Both the position numbers and the translations under genes were made by a program. Of a DNA stretch of 64,000 nucleotides, positions 23,183 to 32,440 are shown in pieces. Within the stretch, counting starts at the first letter, position 1; each line of letters opens with the position of its first letter. The stretch is from positions 1-64,000 of the forward strand of contig CAWFGG010000002.1 in NCBI GenBank assembly GCA_963815325.1, in the 5' to 3' direction. The notes under the pieces were generated by a model. The model made no database searches, was not told the DNA's origin, and was given only the letters and a program-made list of their open reading frames with translations. The stretch is from JABDII01 sp963815325 (GTDB lineage Bacteria; Gemmatimonadota; Gemmatimonadetes; Gemmatimonadales; GWC2-71-9).

Positions 23183-23964
23183 AGCACGCCTCACCGGACG
23201 AGCTCCGCACCGCCGTCCGTAAGAGCTACGGCGACATTGCCGTGAACGACCAGGTCGGTTGCGGGTGTGGCTCGTGCTGCGATACTGATCCATCCGACAC
23301 TCGGGCGACGGCGATGGGATACTCGGAGGCCGAGCTGGCCCACGCTCCTGCCGGGGCCAACTTAGGGCTGGGCTGCGGCAATCCGCACGCGATTGCCTCG
23401 CTCCGTCCCGGCGAGATCGTCGTGGATCTGGGCTCCGGCGCGGGCTTCGACTGCTTTCTCGCCGCCTCCCAAGTCGGCCCGTCGGGCGCGGTGATCGGCG
23501 TCGACATGACGCCCGAGATGATCACCAAGGCCCGCGAGAATGCCCGAAAGGCCGGCGTTTCGAACGTCGGCTTCCGACTGGGAGAGATCGAGCACATCCC
23601 CGTTGCTGACAACGCGGCGGACGTGGTCATGTCCAACTGCGTCATCAACTTGTCGCCCGAGAAGGCGCAGGTGTTCCGCGAGGCGTTCCGGGTGCTCAAA
23701 CCGGGAGGCCGTCTGGCCGTGGCCGACGTGGTGGCCTCGGCGCCGTTGCCCGAGGAGTGGCGGAACGATCTCAAGCTCTATGCGAGCTGTGTCGCCGGGG
23801 CCGCCTCGGCGGACGAGACCGAGGCGATGTTGGCTGAAGCAGGGTTCGTGGACGTGAGCATCCGGCCGCAGGACCGGCGGCGCGAGTTGATTCGCGAGTG
23901 GTCGCCCGATCGGAAGCTCGAGGAGTACGTGGTGTCGGCGCTGATCGAGGCCCGAAAGCCGTGA
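23179..23964 (+). CDS. arsM: Arsenite S-adenosylmethionine methyltransferase
   Basis: 261 residues. ArsM methylates trivalent arsenic in the cytoplasm using S-adenosylmethionine and a thiol donor, giving volatile methylarsines. The SAM-binding motif is VVDLGSGAGFDCFLAA (about 81-96). The three cysteines expected to bind arsenic are present as C66 (GLGCGNP), C154 (MSNCVINL) and C204 (YASCVAG). A cysteine-rich N-terminal segment (C28, C30, C33, C34; VGCGCGSCC) may add a further thiol site. It is coupled to arsR by a four-base overlap. Acr3 and the partner genes lie about 1.4 kb further on the opposite strand, so detoxification here uses both methylation and efflux. Confidence 0.92.
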   Translation: MKHASPDELRTAVRKSYGDIAVNDQVGCGCGSCCDTDPSDTRATAMGYSEAELAHAPAGANLGLGCGNPHAIASLRPGEIVVDLGSGAGFDCFLAASQVGPSGAVIGVDMTPEMITKARENARKAGVSNVGFRLGEIEHIPVADNAADVVMSNCVINLSPEKAQVFREAFRVLKPGGRLAVADVVASAPLPEEWRNDLKLYASCVAGAASADETEAMLAEAGFVDVSIRPQDRRRELIREWSPDRKLEEYVVSALIEARKP

Positions 23965-24149
23965 CAGGCTCCCCGCGCGCGCGGCATGGGTCCATACCTC
24001 GGGCGCACGCCTCGGCCGGGAAGGCCGCTACGTGCGTCCGCTGAGCGACCTTAGAACATAGGTGAAGCGACGGCTGTAACCCTTTGTTTCATTGCATGCT
24101 AGGGCCCAAGACCCAGCTGCCCACGTCCGACATACGCCGCCCGAGGTGC

Positions 24150-25364
24150 TCAGGAGGATGCCGAGTCGATCAACCCGGCCGCGAACTCACCCGATTCGAT
24201 GGCCCCCTCCAGCATGTTGAGCCACCGCGGGGCCGCCGCGTAATCCCCGGCGAAGTAGAGCCGACCCTCGGGCTCGCGGAACACGCCCACCTGGTGCTCG
24301 AAGCCTTCTCGAACAAGTGGCCAACCGCCTCGGATCCAGGGCTGGTCTCTCCAACAGAACGAAGTGCCCGTCTGGAAATGCTCCGCTGCCCCCGGAAAGA
24401 TGTGCTCGAGTTCGGCTACCGCATACCGAAGACGCGCGGCTTCTTCCAGGCTACCGAGCCGGTCGGCGAGCTCTCCCTTGGCGTAGCACACCAACAGCGC
24501 CGGCTCTCGAGGGGAATCGAAGTACGGGTCCCAGATCTCGCCCAGCGTGTCGGTCAAGCCGAAGCCGTTATGACCCTGATCGCGCCAATAGGGACGGCGC
24601 ATCTGGACGAAAATGCGGGTACCGGAGGCGAAGGGAATCGCTTTGACGAGGTCTGCCTTTGCCGGTGGAAGGGCCGGGGACAACTCGAGGCGGCCTAGAA
24701 CCGAGAGTGGCACGGCACACACCACGTAGTCGGCTGTCATGGTTTCACGGCCTTCGGGACCGATGAACTCAACCTGGACGCGCTCGCTCGATTGGGTGAT
24801 GGACTCGACCGTCGCCTCCAGGCGAATATCAGCCCGGGCGGCAGTAGCCAGAGCGTCGGCCAATCGATCAATGCCGCCTCGGACGCGGTAGGTCCTCCAT
24901 GGCGGCCGGCCGAGCAGCTGCCTCACGATGGTTCTGAGTTTGAGCGCGAGACGGAGGGCGTTCCGTTCGACCAATCCAGGGTAACGGTTCACGATCGAGG
25001 CGTAGCCCCAGAACTCTTCCGGGCGCGGCTCGTATGACGTAATGCGGCGCCCGCCCAGGTGGGCCACGACGGTGCCGGTTTCGGGATAGAACGGCACCAG
25101 CTCCAGGCCAAACTGCCGAGCGAATCCGCTTACCCGGGCAAATTCCGGAAGGAAACGGGCCGGTCCGGCATCGGCCTCGAGGCCACTTGCGAGCGGGTGC
25201 CGAATTGTCACCGCCCGGCCACCCACCCGCGATTGGGTCTCCAGTATCGTGACTTCGTGGCCGCGCTTGCCCAGCTGATACGCCGCTGACAGGCCGGCAA
25301 ACCCGGCCCCCACAACCACCACCCGTTTGACAGAATGGGACACCGGCATTGCCTGTGGGGTCAT
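24150..25364 (-). CDS. FAD-dependent amine-oxidase/protoporphyrinogen-oxidase-like flavoprotein
   Basis: 404 residues. The N-terminal dinucleotide-binding motif VVVVGAGFAGLSAAYQLGKRG and the following ETQSRVGGRA are typical of the flavin amine oxidase/phytoene desaturase superfamily; the C-terminal FAD motif YFAGDYAA is also present. The substrate could be an amine, a carotenoid-like polyene or a porphyrinogen; none can be chosen from sequence. The start is ATG 25364, inside the stop of the arsenite exporter gene (four-base overlap). That coupling makes a function linked to arsenic or to redox stress plausible but unproven. The gene is intact and converges with arsM. Confidence 0.72.
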   Translation of the reverse strand: MTPQAMPVSHSVKRVVVVGAGFAGLSAAYQLGKRGHEVTILETQSRVGGRAVTIRHPLASGLEADAGPARFLPEFARVSGFARQFGLELVPFYPETGTVVAHLGGRRITSYEPRPEEFWGYASIVNRYPGLVERNALRLALKLRTIVRQLLGRPPWRTYRVRGGIDRLADALATAARADIRLEATVESITQSSERVQVEFIGPEGRETMTADYVVCAVPLSVLGRLELSPALPPAKADLVKAIPFASGTRIFVQMRRPYWRDQGHNGFGLTDTLGEIWDPYFDSPREPALLVCYAKGELADRLGSLEEAARLRYAVAELEHIFPGAAEHFQTGTSFCWRDQPWIRGGWPLVREGFEHQVGVFREPEGRLYFAGDYAAAPRWLNMLEGAIESGEFAAGLIDSASS

Positions 25365-26434
25365 CCCCTAGCCGACCCCAGCGCCGCCTCGGTACGGTAG
25401 AACTTCCGGCGGAAATAGAGGGCCACGTTGACCAGCCCAATCAGGACCGGCACCTCCACCAGGGGCCCGATGACCGTGGCGAACGCCACGCCCGACCCGA
25501 TGCCGAACACGGCCACCGCCACGGCGATCGCGAGCTCGAAGTCGTTGCTCGCGGCCGTCAACGACACGGTGGCGTTTTCGGCGTAGCCGGCCTTGACCAG
25601 CTTGGTCCGCGCCACGAAGAAGGTGACCAGGAACATGACCACGAAGTAGATGGCCAGCGGTAGCGCGATGCGGAGCACGTCGAGTGGGAGTTCGACGATC
25701 AAATCGCCCTTGAGCGAGAACATCACCACGATGGTAAAGAGCAGGGCCACCAGCGTAATCGGACTGATCTTCGGAACGAACACCCGCTCGTACCACTCCC
25801 TTCCCCTGGTGCGAATTAGGCTCAAGCGTGAGATCAAGCCGGCGGCAAACGGGATGCCCAAGTAAATCGCCACACTCTGAGCGATCTCGCCGATCGTCAC
25901 CGGCACGATGGCGCCCTCCATACCGAAGAGCGGCGGGAGCACGGTGATGAAGATGTAGGCATACACTCCGTAGAACAGCACCTGAAAAATGGCGTTCAAC
26001 GCCACCAGTCCGGCCACGAGATCGCGGTCGCCCGATGCCAGGTCGTTCCACACCAGGACCATCGCGATGCACCGTGCGAGACCCACCAGGATGAGGCCCA
26101 CCGCGTACTCGGGCAGGTCGCGGAGCAGGAACATCACGAGGAGGAACATGACCACCGGGCCGACAACCCAATTCTGGAACAAGGACAAGGCGAGGACCCG
26201 GCGATTCCGGAACACGAGGCCGAGGGCCTCGTAGCGAACCTTGGCCAAGGGCGGGTACATCATGAGGATCAGGCCGATCGCGATCGGGATGTTGGTGGTG
26301 CCGACCTGATAGCGCTCAACCAGTCCGCGCACCGCGGGTACCAGGTACCCGAGTGCCACGCCCAACCCCATGGCCAGGAAGATCCAGAGGGTCAGGTAGC
26401 GGTCCAGGAACGAGAGCCGGCGTGAAACCTTCAT
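25361..26434 (-). CDS. acr3: Arsenite efflux transporter, Acr3 family
   Basis: 357-residue inner-membrane carrier with about ten helices. It extrudes arsenite (and often antimonite) using the proton gradient. The family mark is the conserved cysteine in GLARCIAMVLVWNDLA; the segment AASNDFELAIAVAVAVFG is also typical of Acr3. The length matches the family. The gene starts nine bases after the SRPBCC gene and overlaps the flavoprotein gene by four bases, so the three are one transcription unit. It lacks an arsR of its own; the repressor encoded at 22820 could act here, though I see no copy of its operator upstream of this unit. Confidence 0.92.
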   Translation of the reverse strand: MKVSRRLSFLDRYLTLWIFLAMGLGVALGYLVPAVRGLVERYQVGTTNIPIAIGLILMMYPPLAKVRYEALGLVFRNRRVLALSLFQNWVVGPVVMFLLVMFLLRDLPEYAVGLILVGLARCIAMVLVWNDLASGDRDLVAGLVALNAIFQVLFYGVYAYIFITVLPPLFGMEGAIVPVTIGEIAQSVAIYLGIPFAAGLISRLSLIRTRGREWYERVFVPKISPITLVALLFTIVVMFSLKGDLIVELPLDVLRIALPLAIYFVVMFLVTFFVARTKLVKAGYAENATVSLTAASNDFELAIAVAVAVFGIGSGVAFATVIGPLVEVPVLIGLVNVALYFRRKFYRTEAALGSARG

Positions 26435-26443
26435 GAGTCACCC

Positions 26444-26869
26444 CTACTCGAGGCTCTGTTTCATCTCGCCCAGCAGCGCGCAATAGATGGTGTGGCAGAA
26501 ATCGTGGGCCGCTTGATCGTTCCGCTGCCAGGTGGACGACCACTCGACAAACGTGCCACCCCCTTGGGTAATTGGCCGGACGGTCACGCGGCCCACATAG
26601 TCACTCACCTCAGCCTTGGACACTGGCGAAGGACCATCGGTGATCGAGTACGCGAAGGTCCGCCCCTCGTCCTTCAGCTCCTGCAAGGTTTCATGAAATG
26701 CCCCATTGAGCACCCGCTTGGCACCGACGTGGTCTCCGGGCACCTCCCCCACCGGCTCGACCTTGGTGATCACATTCGGACACCAGCTCAGGTCGTGAAA
26801 GTTGCGGATCGTCTTCCACACGCGGTCGGCAGGAGCGTCGATCACGATGGATTGATACGTCTTTCCCAT
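26444..26869 (-). CDS. SRPBCC-fold (polyketide-cyclase-like) protein
   Basis: 141 residues from ATG 26869; an upstream in-frame ATG at 26926 would add a non-homologous tail and is less likely. The start MGKTYQSIVIDAPADRVW and the later strand TFAYSITDGP fit the START/SRPBCC hydrophobic-ligand fold (YxaF/polyketide cyclase 2 type). No catalytic residues are evident. It is the first gene of the unit with acr3 and the flavoprotein. Its ligand is unknown; proteins of this fold bind lipids, polyketides or other hydrophobic compounds. The region up to 27105 separates it from the divergent reductase gene and holds no further gene. Confidence 0.7.
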   Translation of the reverse strand: MGKTYQSIVIDAPADRVWKTIRNFHDLSWCPNVITKVEPVGEVPGDHVGAKRVLNGAFHETLQELKDEGRTFAYSITDGPSPVSKAEVSDYVGRVTVRPITQGGGTFVEWSSTWQRNDQAAHDFCHTIYCALLGEMKQSLE

Positions 26870-27105
26870 GGTCAAGACTCCGCGGTGATTGATACCGGAG
26901 GCCGATATTTGCAGTTCGGCATCCAACGGTGGTTCTCCAGCCGTGAATGTAACGGCGGGAGAACCTGGCCGCAGCCCAGATTCTGGAGACGGCCTGGTCC
27001 CTTCATACGGATTTCATGACCGCTTAACGCAGACCGGGAAATGATTGGGCTCGAAGGGGCGTCGTAGCCAGCAGTGGGGCCAATACTCGCCGCGCGGAGG
27101 CGGTC

Positions 27106-28062
27106 ATGACGGAGCACGAGCTGAACAGACGGGACTTCGTGAAGGTCGGGGCCGCGGGTGCGGCCGCGGTGTTCCTCCAGGCCAAGGCCGGCTTCGCGAC
27201 CGAACCAAGCGCCCTCATGCCCACCAGGCCGCTCGGACGGACCGGGCACGATGTCAAGCTGTTCAGCCTGGGCGGGCAGGCCGCCCTCGAGCAGGCAGGC
27301 AAACGGGACGAATCGGTCGCCATCATCAACCGGGCCATCGACCTTGGCGTCAACTACATCGACACGGCCGCGGCCTATGGACGGGGACTGAGTCAACGCT
27401 ATATCGGCGACGTGATGGCGACGCGGCGCCGCGAGGTGTTCCTCGCGAGCAAGACCCACGACCGGACCTACGACGGCTCGATGCGGCTCCTCGACGAGAG
27501 CCTCCGGCTGCTCCAGACCGACCATCTCGACCTCTGGCAGCTCCATCGGCTCGGCCGAGCCGACGAGTGGGACCAGATTCGCGGACCTGGTGGCGCCCTC
27601 GAGGCTTTAGAAAGGGCCCGTCGGGAAGGATTGGTGCGGTTCCTCGGCGTGACCGGGCACTACGACCCGGCCGTGCTCATGCAGGCCATCAGCGATTTCG
27701 AGTTCGACACCATCCTCATGGCGCTCAACGCCGCCGACCCGCACTACCTCCCCTTCACGGAGGAGCTGCTCCCGCTCGCGAACGAGAAGGACATGGGCGT
27801 CATTGCCATGAAGATCCCGGCCCGGGGCAGGCTGTTCCGCGAGGGTGGGCTCAATTCAATGCGGGAGGCCATGCACTGGGTCCTCTCCCAACCGGTGAGC
27901 ACGGTGATCGTCGGGTGTGACACCATCGAGCAGCTGGAAGAGAACGTGGCCATTGCCGCCGAATTTCAGCCGGCGGGCGTACCGGCGCTCCAGCGGATCT
28001 CGGCGCTCACGGCCGGGTACGCCAAAGAGGCCCAGTTCTACAAGAAGGGGGCTCGCGCCTAG
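27106..28062 (+). CDS. Tat-exported aldo/keto reductase
   Basis: 318 residues with GGAGG five bases before ATG. A twin-arginine signal (NRRDFVKVGAAGAAAVFL, about 7-24) shows export in folded state, probably with bound cofactor. The mature part is an aldo/keto reductase: MPTRPLGRTGHDVKLFSLGG, then GVNYIDTAAAYGRG with the catalytic D and Y, K in FLASKTHDR, and H in DLWQLHRLGR. These enzymes reduce carbonyls with NADPH; export is unusual for that cofactor but is known for Tat-signal members of this family, where the substrate is generally undefined. It stands as a single gene. Confidence 0.85.
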   Translation: MTEHELNRRDFVKVGAAGAAAVFLQAKAGFATEPSALMPTRPLGRTGHDVKLFSLGGQAALEQAGKRDESVAIINRAIDLGVNYIDTAAAYGRGLSQRYIGDVMATRRREVFLASKTHDRTYDGSMRLLDESLRLLQTDHLDLWQLHRLGRADEWDQIRGPGGALEALERARREGLVRFLGVTGHYDPAVLMQAISDFEFDTILMALNAADPHYLPFTEELLPLANEKDMGVIAMKIPARGRLFREGGLNSMREAMHWVLSQPVSTVIVGCDTIEQLEENVAIAAEFQPAGVPALQRISALTAGYAKEAQFYKKGARA

Positions 28063-28114
28063 CGCAGCCTCGCGACATCCTCGCCGCCTCCACCACCTAT
28101 ATTGCAGGGCACGG

Positions 28115-30104
28115 ATGAGACGATTCGTGCTCTGCTCGATCGGGGCCCTGGCCCTCGCCCCGGCCTCTGCCGCCCAGACCCACCGAACCATCCTCACCCA
28201 AGCGGTGGACGGAGCAGAGTGGGCGGTGGGCTCCGTGGCCCATCTCCGCTTCGGGCGCGTGGCCGTCGTGGCCGCCCCAGACGGGCCTCGACTGGAGGTG
28301 CGCCGCTTGCGCGACGTGATTCCCACGCCCCCGACGCTCCGCATCGAAGGAGCGACCCCGAGCTTCACCGGCAACAACCTCGTTGTGGGCGACTTTGCCC
28401 AGAGCAACCGATCCGCGCTGGGCGGGTATTTCAGCACCTTCGCGCGCGCGCCGTCGGAGGGATCGGCCACGGTTGGGCCCACGGCGGATAACCGCCGCGC
28501 GCTCACGCTCAGCTGCGACAAGGCCGACTCGGGGTTTTGTGGGCTCTGGATTCAGCTCTATGACTTCGAGGCCGCGCCGGACACCCGGAGCTACCTGGAC
28601 GGAACCCCGTTTTCTACTTTGAGCTTCTGGATTCGCGGCCACCGGGGAGGCGAGCGGCTCCTGCTCAAGGTGGCCGACGCCAGGCGGGAGCTGAAGCAAG
28701 ACGCTCTCGTCATTGGCGACCTCGGCGACTTCCTCCCGAGCGGCCGGGTCGACACGGCCTGGCAGCAAGCCGTCGTTCCGCTCGACCGGTTCCCACCACG
28801 TATCGACCGCGCGACCTTGGCCCTCCTCGTGTGGGAAGCGGTATCGCAGGGACGTGCGGACATCGACCTCGGCCGCGTCGCCTTCTCGCTGAGGCCGACC
28901 GCACTCCCATCACTGCCCGAGCCTACGACCGAGCCCTCGTCCAGCCGGCCGGAGCACCTGGCGACCTGGCTCTGGAATACGCGTGCGCTGCTGGCCGACA
29001 GTACCCACCGCGACACGTTGCTCGATGCGCTCGCCCGCGAAGGCTTCGATCGCGTCTTCCTCCAGCTGCCGGACCCACCAGGGCAACGCGGCGTCCCAGG
29101 AGAAATCACGATCGACGCGGCGACACTGCGGCCGCTCATGGCCGCCTTCAGCCGGCGCGGGATGGCGGTGTACGCGCTCGACGGGTACGCGCGCTACGCA
29201 TTGCCGGCATTCCACGCCGGAGTGCTGCGGACGGTGGATCATGTGATCCGCTACAACTCGGAGTCGAAACCATCAGAGCGATTCATCGGAATTCGCTACG
29301 ACATCGAGCCGTATATCCTGCCGGCCTTTCACGGCCCCGATCGCGAGCACGTGGTGCGGCAGCTGCTCGACCTGACGGCACGATCCGCGGAGCGCGCCCG
29401 CGCCGCGGGGCTCGCCTATGGCGTAGATATCCCGTTCTGGTACGATGCGCCGGACGAGGCTACGTCCGAGCGGGTCATCGTGGAATGGAACGGGGTCCGA
29501 AAGCCGCTGAATGAGCACCTGATCGATCTGGTCGATGACGTGTCCATCATGGACTATCGCACCATTGCCTACGGAGCGGACGGCACCATCCGCCACGCGA
29601 CTGGGCGAGCTGACCTACGCGGCCAAACAGGGCAAACCGGTGTTCATCGGGCTCGAGACGTCGGAACTCCCCGACGAGGTGCTGCTCGAGTTCAGGGGCG
29701 AGCCTACGCGCGGCCTGCCGGCCACCTGGCCGGCGGGCTCCGTGGTGGTCCTGGCACCGCAAGAAGATTCGATTCGCGTCTATCTCGTGCCGGAGGGCAA
29801 CGAGCGGAGACTCGGCGACGAGCCGGTCCATGGCCGGTGGTTCGAGGACCAGGGGCTCGATCATCAGGCCCTCTGGTGGTGGCGCGTCACGCGCCGCGTG
29901 GATGTGCCGCCAGCAAGATCACCTTCGCGCGGCATGACGCCGCGCCGGCTCCGCGAGGTGATGGACGGCACCAGGGCCGAACTCGGGCGCTTCCCGTCGT
30001 TCGCGGGGTTCGCGCTCCACTTTGCGGAGAGCTATCTGGCACTGGCCAATGATGTCCCGCGCCAGGAGGGCGGGGAACACCACCAGGACACTCCGGACCC
30101 GTGA
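28115..30104 (+). CDS. Secreted sugar-enzyme-like protein with galactose-binding-type domain, frameshifted
   Basis: Starts at ATG 28115 (MRRFVLCSIGALALAPASAA, signal peptide). About residues 80-260 show a jelly-roll layout typical of carbohydrate-binding or CIA30-type domains (LSFWIRGHRGGERLLLKV, DIDLGRVAFSL). From about 290 a TIM-barrel-like part follows (LLDALAREGFDRVFLQLPD, GIRYDIEPYILPAFHG, VSIMDYRTIAYGADG). A one-base gain near 29590-29610 moves the frame; the continuation GELTYAAKQGKPVFIGLETS runs to TGA at 30104. A TATATT box lies at 28098-28103. The glycoside hydrolase reading is tentative because no catalytic pair can be named. The stop overlaps the adenine deaminase start (GTGA). 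Confidence 0.55.
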
Positions 30105-31819
30105 CCACATCGGATCTGTCGCACCTGCTCAGCGTGGCGCGCGGCGACCAGCCCGCCGACCTCCTGCTCACGAACGGCCGATTGGTGAACGTGCTCTCGG
30201 GCGAGGTGTACCCGGCGGACGTGGCCATTTCGGGCACGCGAATCGTCGGCGTGGGGCCGGGCTACGACGCCCGCGAGGTGGTGGATCTCGCTGGGCGCTA
30301 CGTCTGCCCGGGACTGATCGACGCCCACGTCCACGTGGAGAGCGCCATGGTACCGCCCGGCGAGTTCGCGCGTGCGGTCGTGCCGCACGGGGTCACCACG
30401 GTCGTCACCGATCCCCACGAGATCGCCAATGTGCTTGGCCTCGACGGGATCCGCTTCATGTTGGAGGATGCCAAGGACGCTCCGTTCACCATGTTTGTGA
30501 ACGCCTCCTCGTGCGTGCCGGCAACCCACATGGGAACATCCGGGGCTTCGCTTTCCGCGGCCGACCTCGCCGAGCTGAAGATGGAGCCCAGCGTGCTCGG
30601 CTTGGCCGAGGTGATGAACTTCCCGGGCGTGATCGGCGGCGACGAGGGGGTGCTGGCCAAGCTCCGCGCCTTCGAGGATCGCGTGATCGACGGTCATTGC
30701 CCGGGCTTGACGGGAATGCAGCTGAATGCCTACGTCACGTCCGGCATCTCGTCCGACCACGAGTGCACTTCGGTGGAGGAAGCGCGGGAAAAGCTCAGAC
30801 TTGGCATGACGCTCTATCTCCGCGAGGCGACCAATGCGCGGAATCTCGAGGCGTTGCTCCCGTTAGTCACCGCCCAGAACGAGCGCCGGCTCTGCCTGGC
30901 TACCGACGACCGGCAGCCTTCGGATCTGCTCGAGGATGGCTCGATCGACCACATGGTGCGCATGGCCATTCGGGCAGGGGTGGATCCCATCACCGCCATC
31001 CGCATGGCCACGCTCAATCCCGCCGAGCACTTCAGGCTGCGCGACCGCGGAGCGGTAGCACCTGGCCGGCGGGCCGACCTGATGATCGCGAGCGATCTCG
31101 ATGAGCCTCGGGCCGCCGCGGTGTACGTGGCCGGCAAGCTGGTCGCTGAGAACGGCCGGATGCTCCATGACCGCCAGCCGTCGCGCGGATTGAGCGCCGG
31201 GAACACGGTCCAAGTGGATTGGGGTCGCGTGAGTTTGGACATTCCGGCCAGCGGCAGGCGGGCCCGCGTAATCGGCATCATCCCCGACCAGATCGTGACC
31301 AGACAACTGGAGCTGGACGTGACGGTGCGCGACGGGCTGGCCGTCGCCGACGCGTCCCGGGATCTGCTCAAGTTGGCCGTGATCGAGCGCCACGGCCGCT
31401 CCGGCAACGTGGGCCTCGGGTTCGTCACGGGACTCGGTCTCGCTCGCGGGGCCATCGCCGGCACGGTGGCACACGATCATCACAACCTGATCGTGATTGG
31501 GGCCGATGACAGGTCGATGCTCACCGCAGCGCATGCGGTGGCGCTTGCCGGGGGAGGGCAGGCGGCCGCCCAGGGGGACGAGGTCCTCGCCATCCAGCCC
31601 CTCCCGATCGCGGGACTCATGTCGGACCGGCCCATCGAGGAGGTGCGCGAGCAGATGGATCGACTGCTGGCAGCGGCTCACCAACTAGGCTCGCCGCTCC
31701 ACGATCCCTTCATGGCCATGAGCTTCCTCGCGCTCGAGGTAATCCCGAGCCTCAAGCTGACCGACAAGGGACTGGTGGACGTGGAGAAATTCGAGATAGT
31801 GCCGTTGTTTGTGGGGTAA
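30101..31819 (+). CDS. ade: Adenine deaminase
   Basis: 572 residues; converts adenine to hypoxanthine and ammonia in the cytoplasm (purine salvage). The amidohydrolase metal motif VCPGLIDAHVHVESAM (about 67-82) is present, followed by TDPHEIANVLG and GHCPGLTG, which carry further metal-binding histidines. LATDDRQPSDLL and the C-terminal adenine-deaminase domain (GNVGLGFVTGLGL, HDHHNLIVIG) complete the family pattern, and the length is normal. The GTG start sits in the stop of the secreted protein gene. That coupling is odd for a salvage enzyme and may be accidental. About 245 bases without a gene follow it. Confidence 0.93.
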   Translation: MTTSDLSHLLSVARGDQPADLLLTNGRLVNVLSGEVYPADVAISGTRIVGVGPGYDAREVVDLAGRYVCPGLIDAHVHVESAMVPPGEFARAVVPHGVTTVVTDPHEIANVLGLDGIRFMLEDAKDAPFTMFVNASSCVPATHMGTSGASLSAADLAELKMEPSVLGLAEVMNFPGVIGGDEGVLAKLRAFEDRVIDGHCPGLTGMQLNAYVTSGISSDHECTSVEEAREKLRLGMTLYLREATNARNLEALLPLVTAQNERRLCLATDDRQPSDLLEDGSIDHMVRMAIRAGVDPITAIRMATLNPAEHFRLRDRGAVAPGRRADLMIASDLDEPRAAAVYVAGKLVAENGRMLHDRQPSRGLSAGNTVQVDWGRVSLDIPASGRRARVIGIIPDQIVTRQLELDVTVRDGLAVADASRDLLKLAVIERHGRSGNVGLGFVTGLGLARGAIAGTVAHDHHNLIVIGADDRSMLTAAHAVALAGGGQAAAQGDEVLAIQPLPIAGLMSDRPIEEVREQMDRLLAAAHQLGSPLHDPFMAMSFLALEVIPSLKLTDKGLVDVEKFEIVPLFVG

Positions 31820-32064
31820 CGGGAAGTAGGAGAGTAGGGGCGTACGCGGCTTGGTCCGCTTGCCCCCACCTCCCACAATCCTACAGTCCTACTCCCTATC
31901 TCGACCTCAAGCAAAGGTTCAAGTCGCGCGGCCCATCGACTTTGCTAGCAACACTATCAAGGTACGTACTAACCGTCCGATGGACCGTGCTGTTAGATTG
32001 GGTTGACACGGGTCACTCGGGACTTCGGTCTGACTACCATCCCCAGGGTGAGTTGGAGCACGCA

Positions 32065-32298
32065 ATGGCTAGGATTCAGGCCCGAATCAAGCCGGAGTAC
32101 CAGCATCTCTATCAGGAATTCGAGTTTGGGACCTGGTACGATGTTGAGCCGCTCTGGCCTGGCACCCAGGTCCGGCGGCTCGACATGGCCGACAAACGGG
32201 TCGCCCGGATCAAGACGAACTGGGGCTACACGGCCCTCAGAGCAGAATACCTCGACTTCCGGAAGAAGCCGAGGCAGGGCGAGGCCCCGGACGACTAG
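32065..32298 (+). CDS. Small hypothetical protein
   Basis: 77 residues from ATG 32065, the start of a compact, charged, tryptophan- and tyrosine-containing sequence (MARIQARIKPEYQHLYQEF, FGTWYDVEPLWPG, WGYTALRAEYLDFRKK). An upstream in-frame ATG at 31942 would add a segment with different composition and is less likely. No signal peptide or membrane helix. I do not recognise a family. The region 31820-32064 before it contains GTAGGAG-like purine runs and their complement but no other gene. Confidence 0.5.
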   Translation: MARIQARIKPEYQHLYQEFEFGTWYDVEPLWPGTQVRRLDMADKRVARIKTNWGYTALRAEYLDFRKKPRQGEAPDD

Positions 32299-32440
32299 CG
32301 CGGACGAGACGCCCCTGGTGGCGATCCCGCCGAGACGTGGTTAGTCTTGAGCCGCCAGATCACGGCATGGGCGGTGGCCGCGAGCCACTACGCCCGACAC
32401 ATGGGCCCCCACACCAACAATCTCAGATTGATAGGCACGC

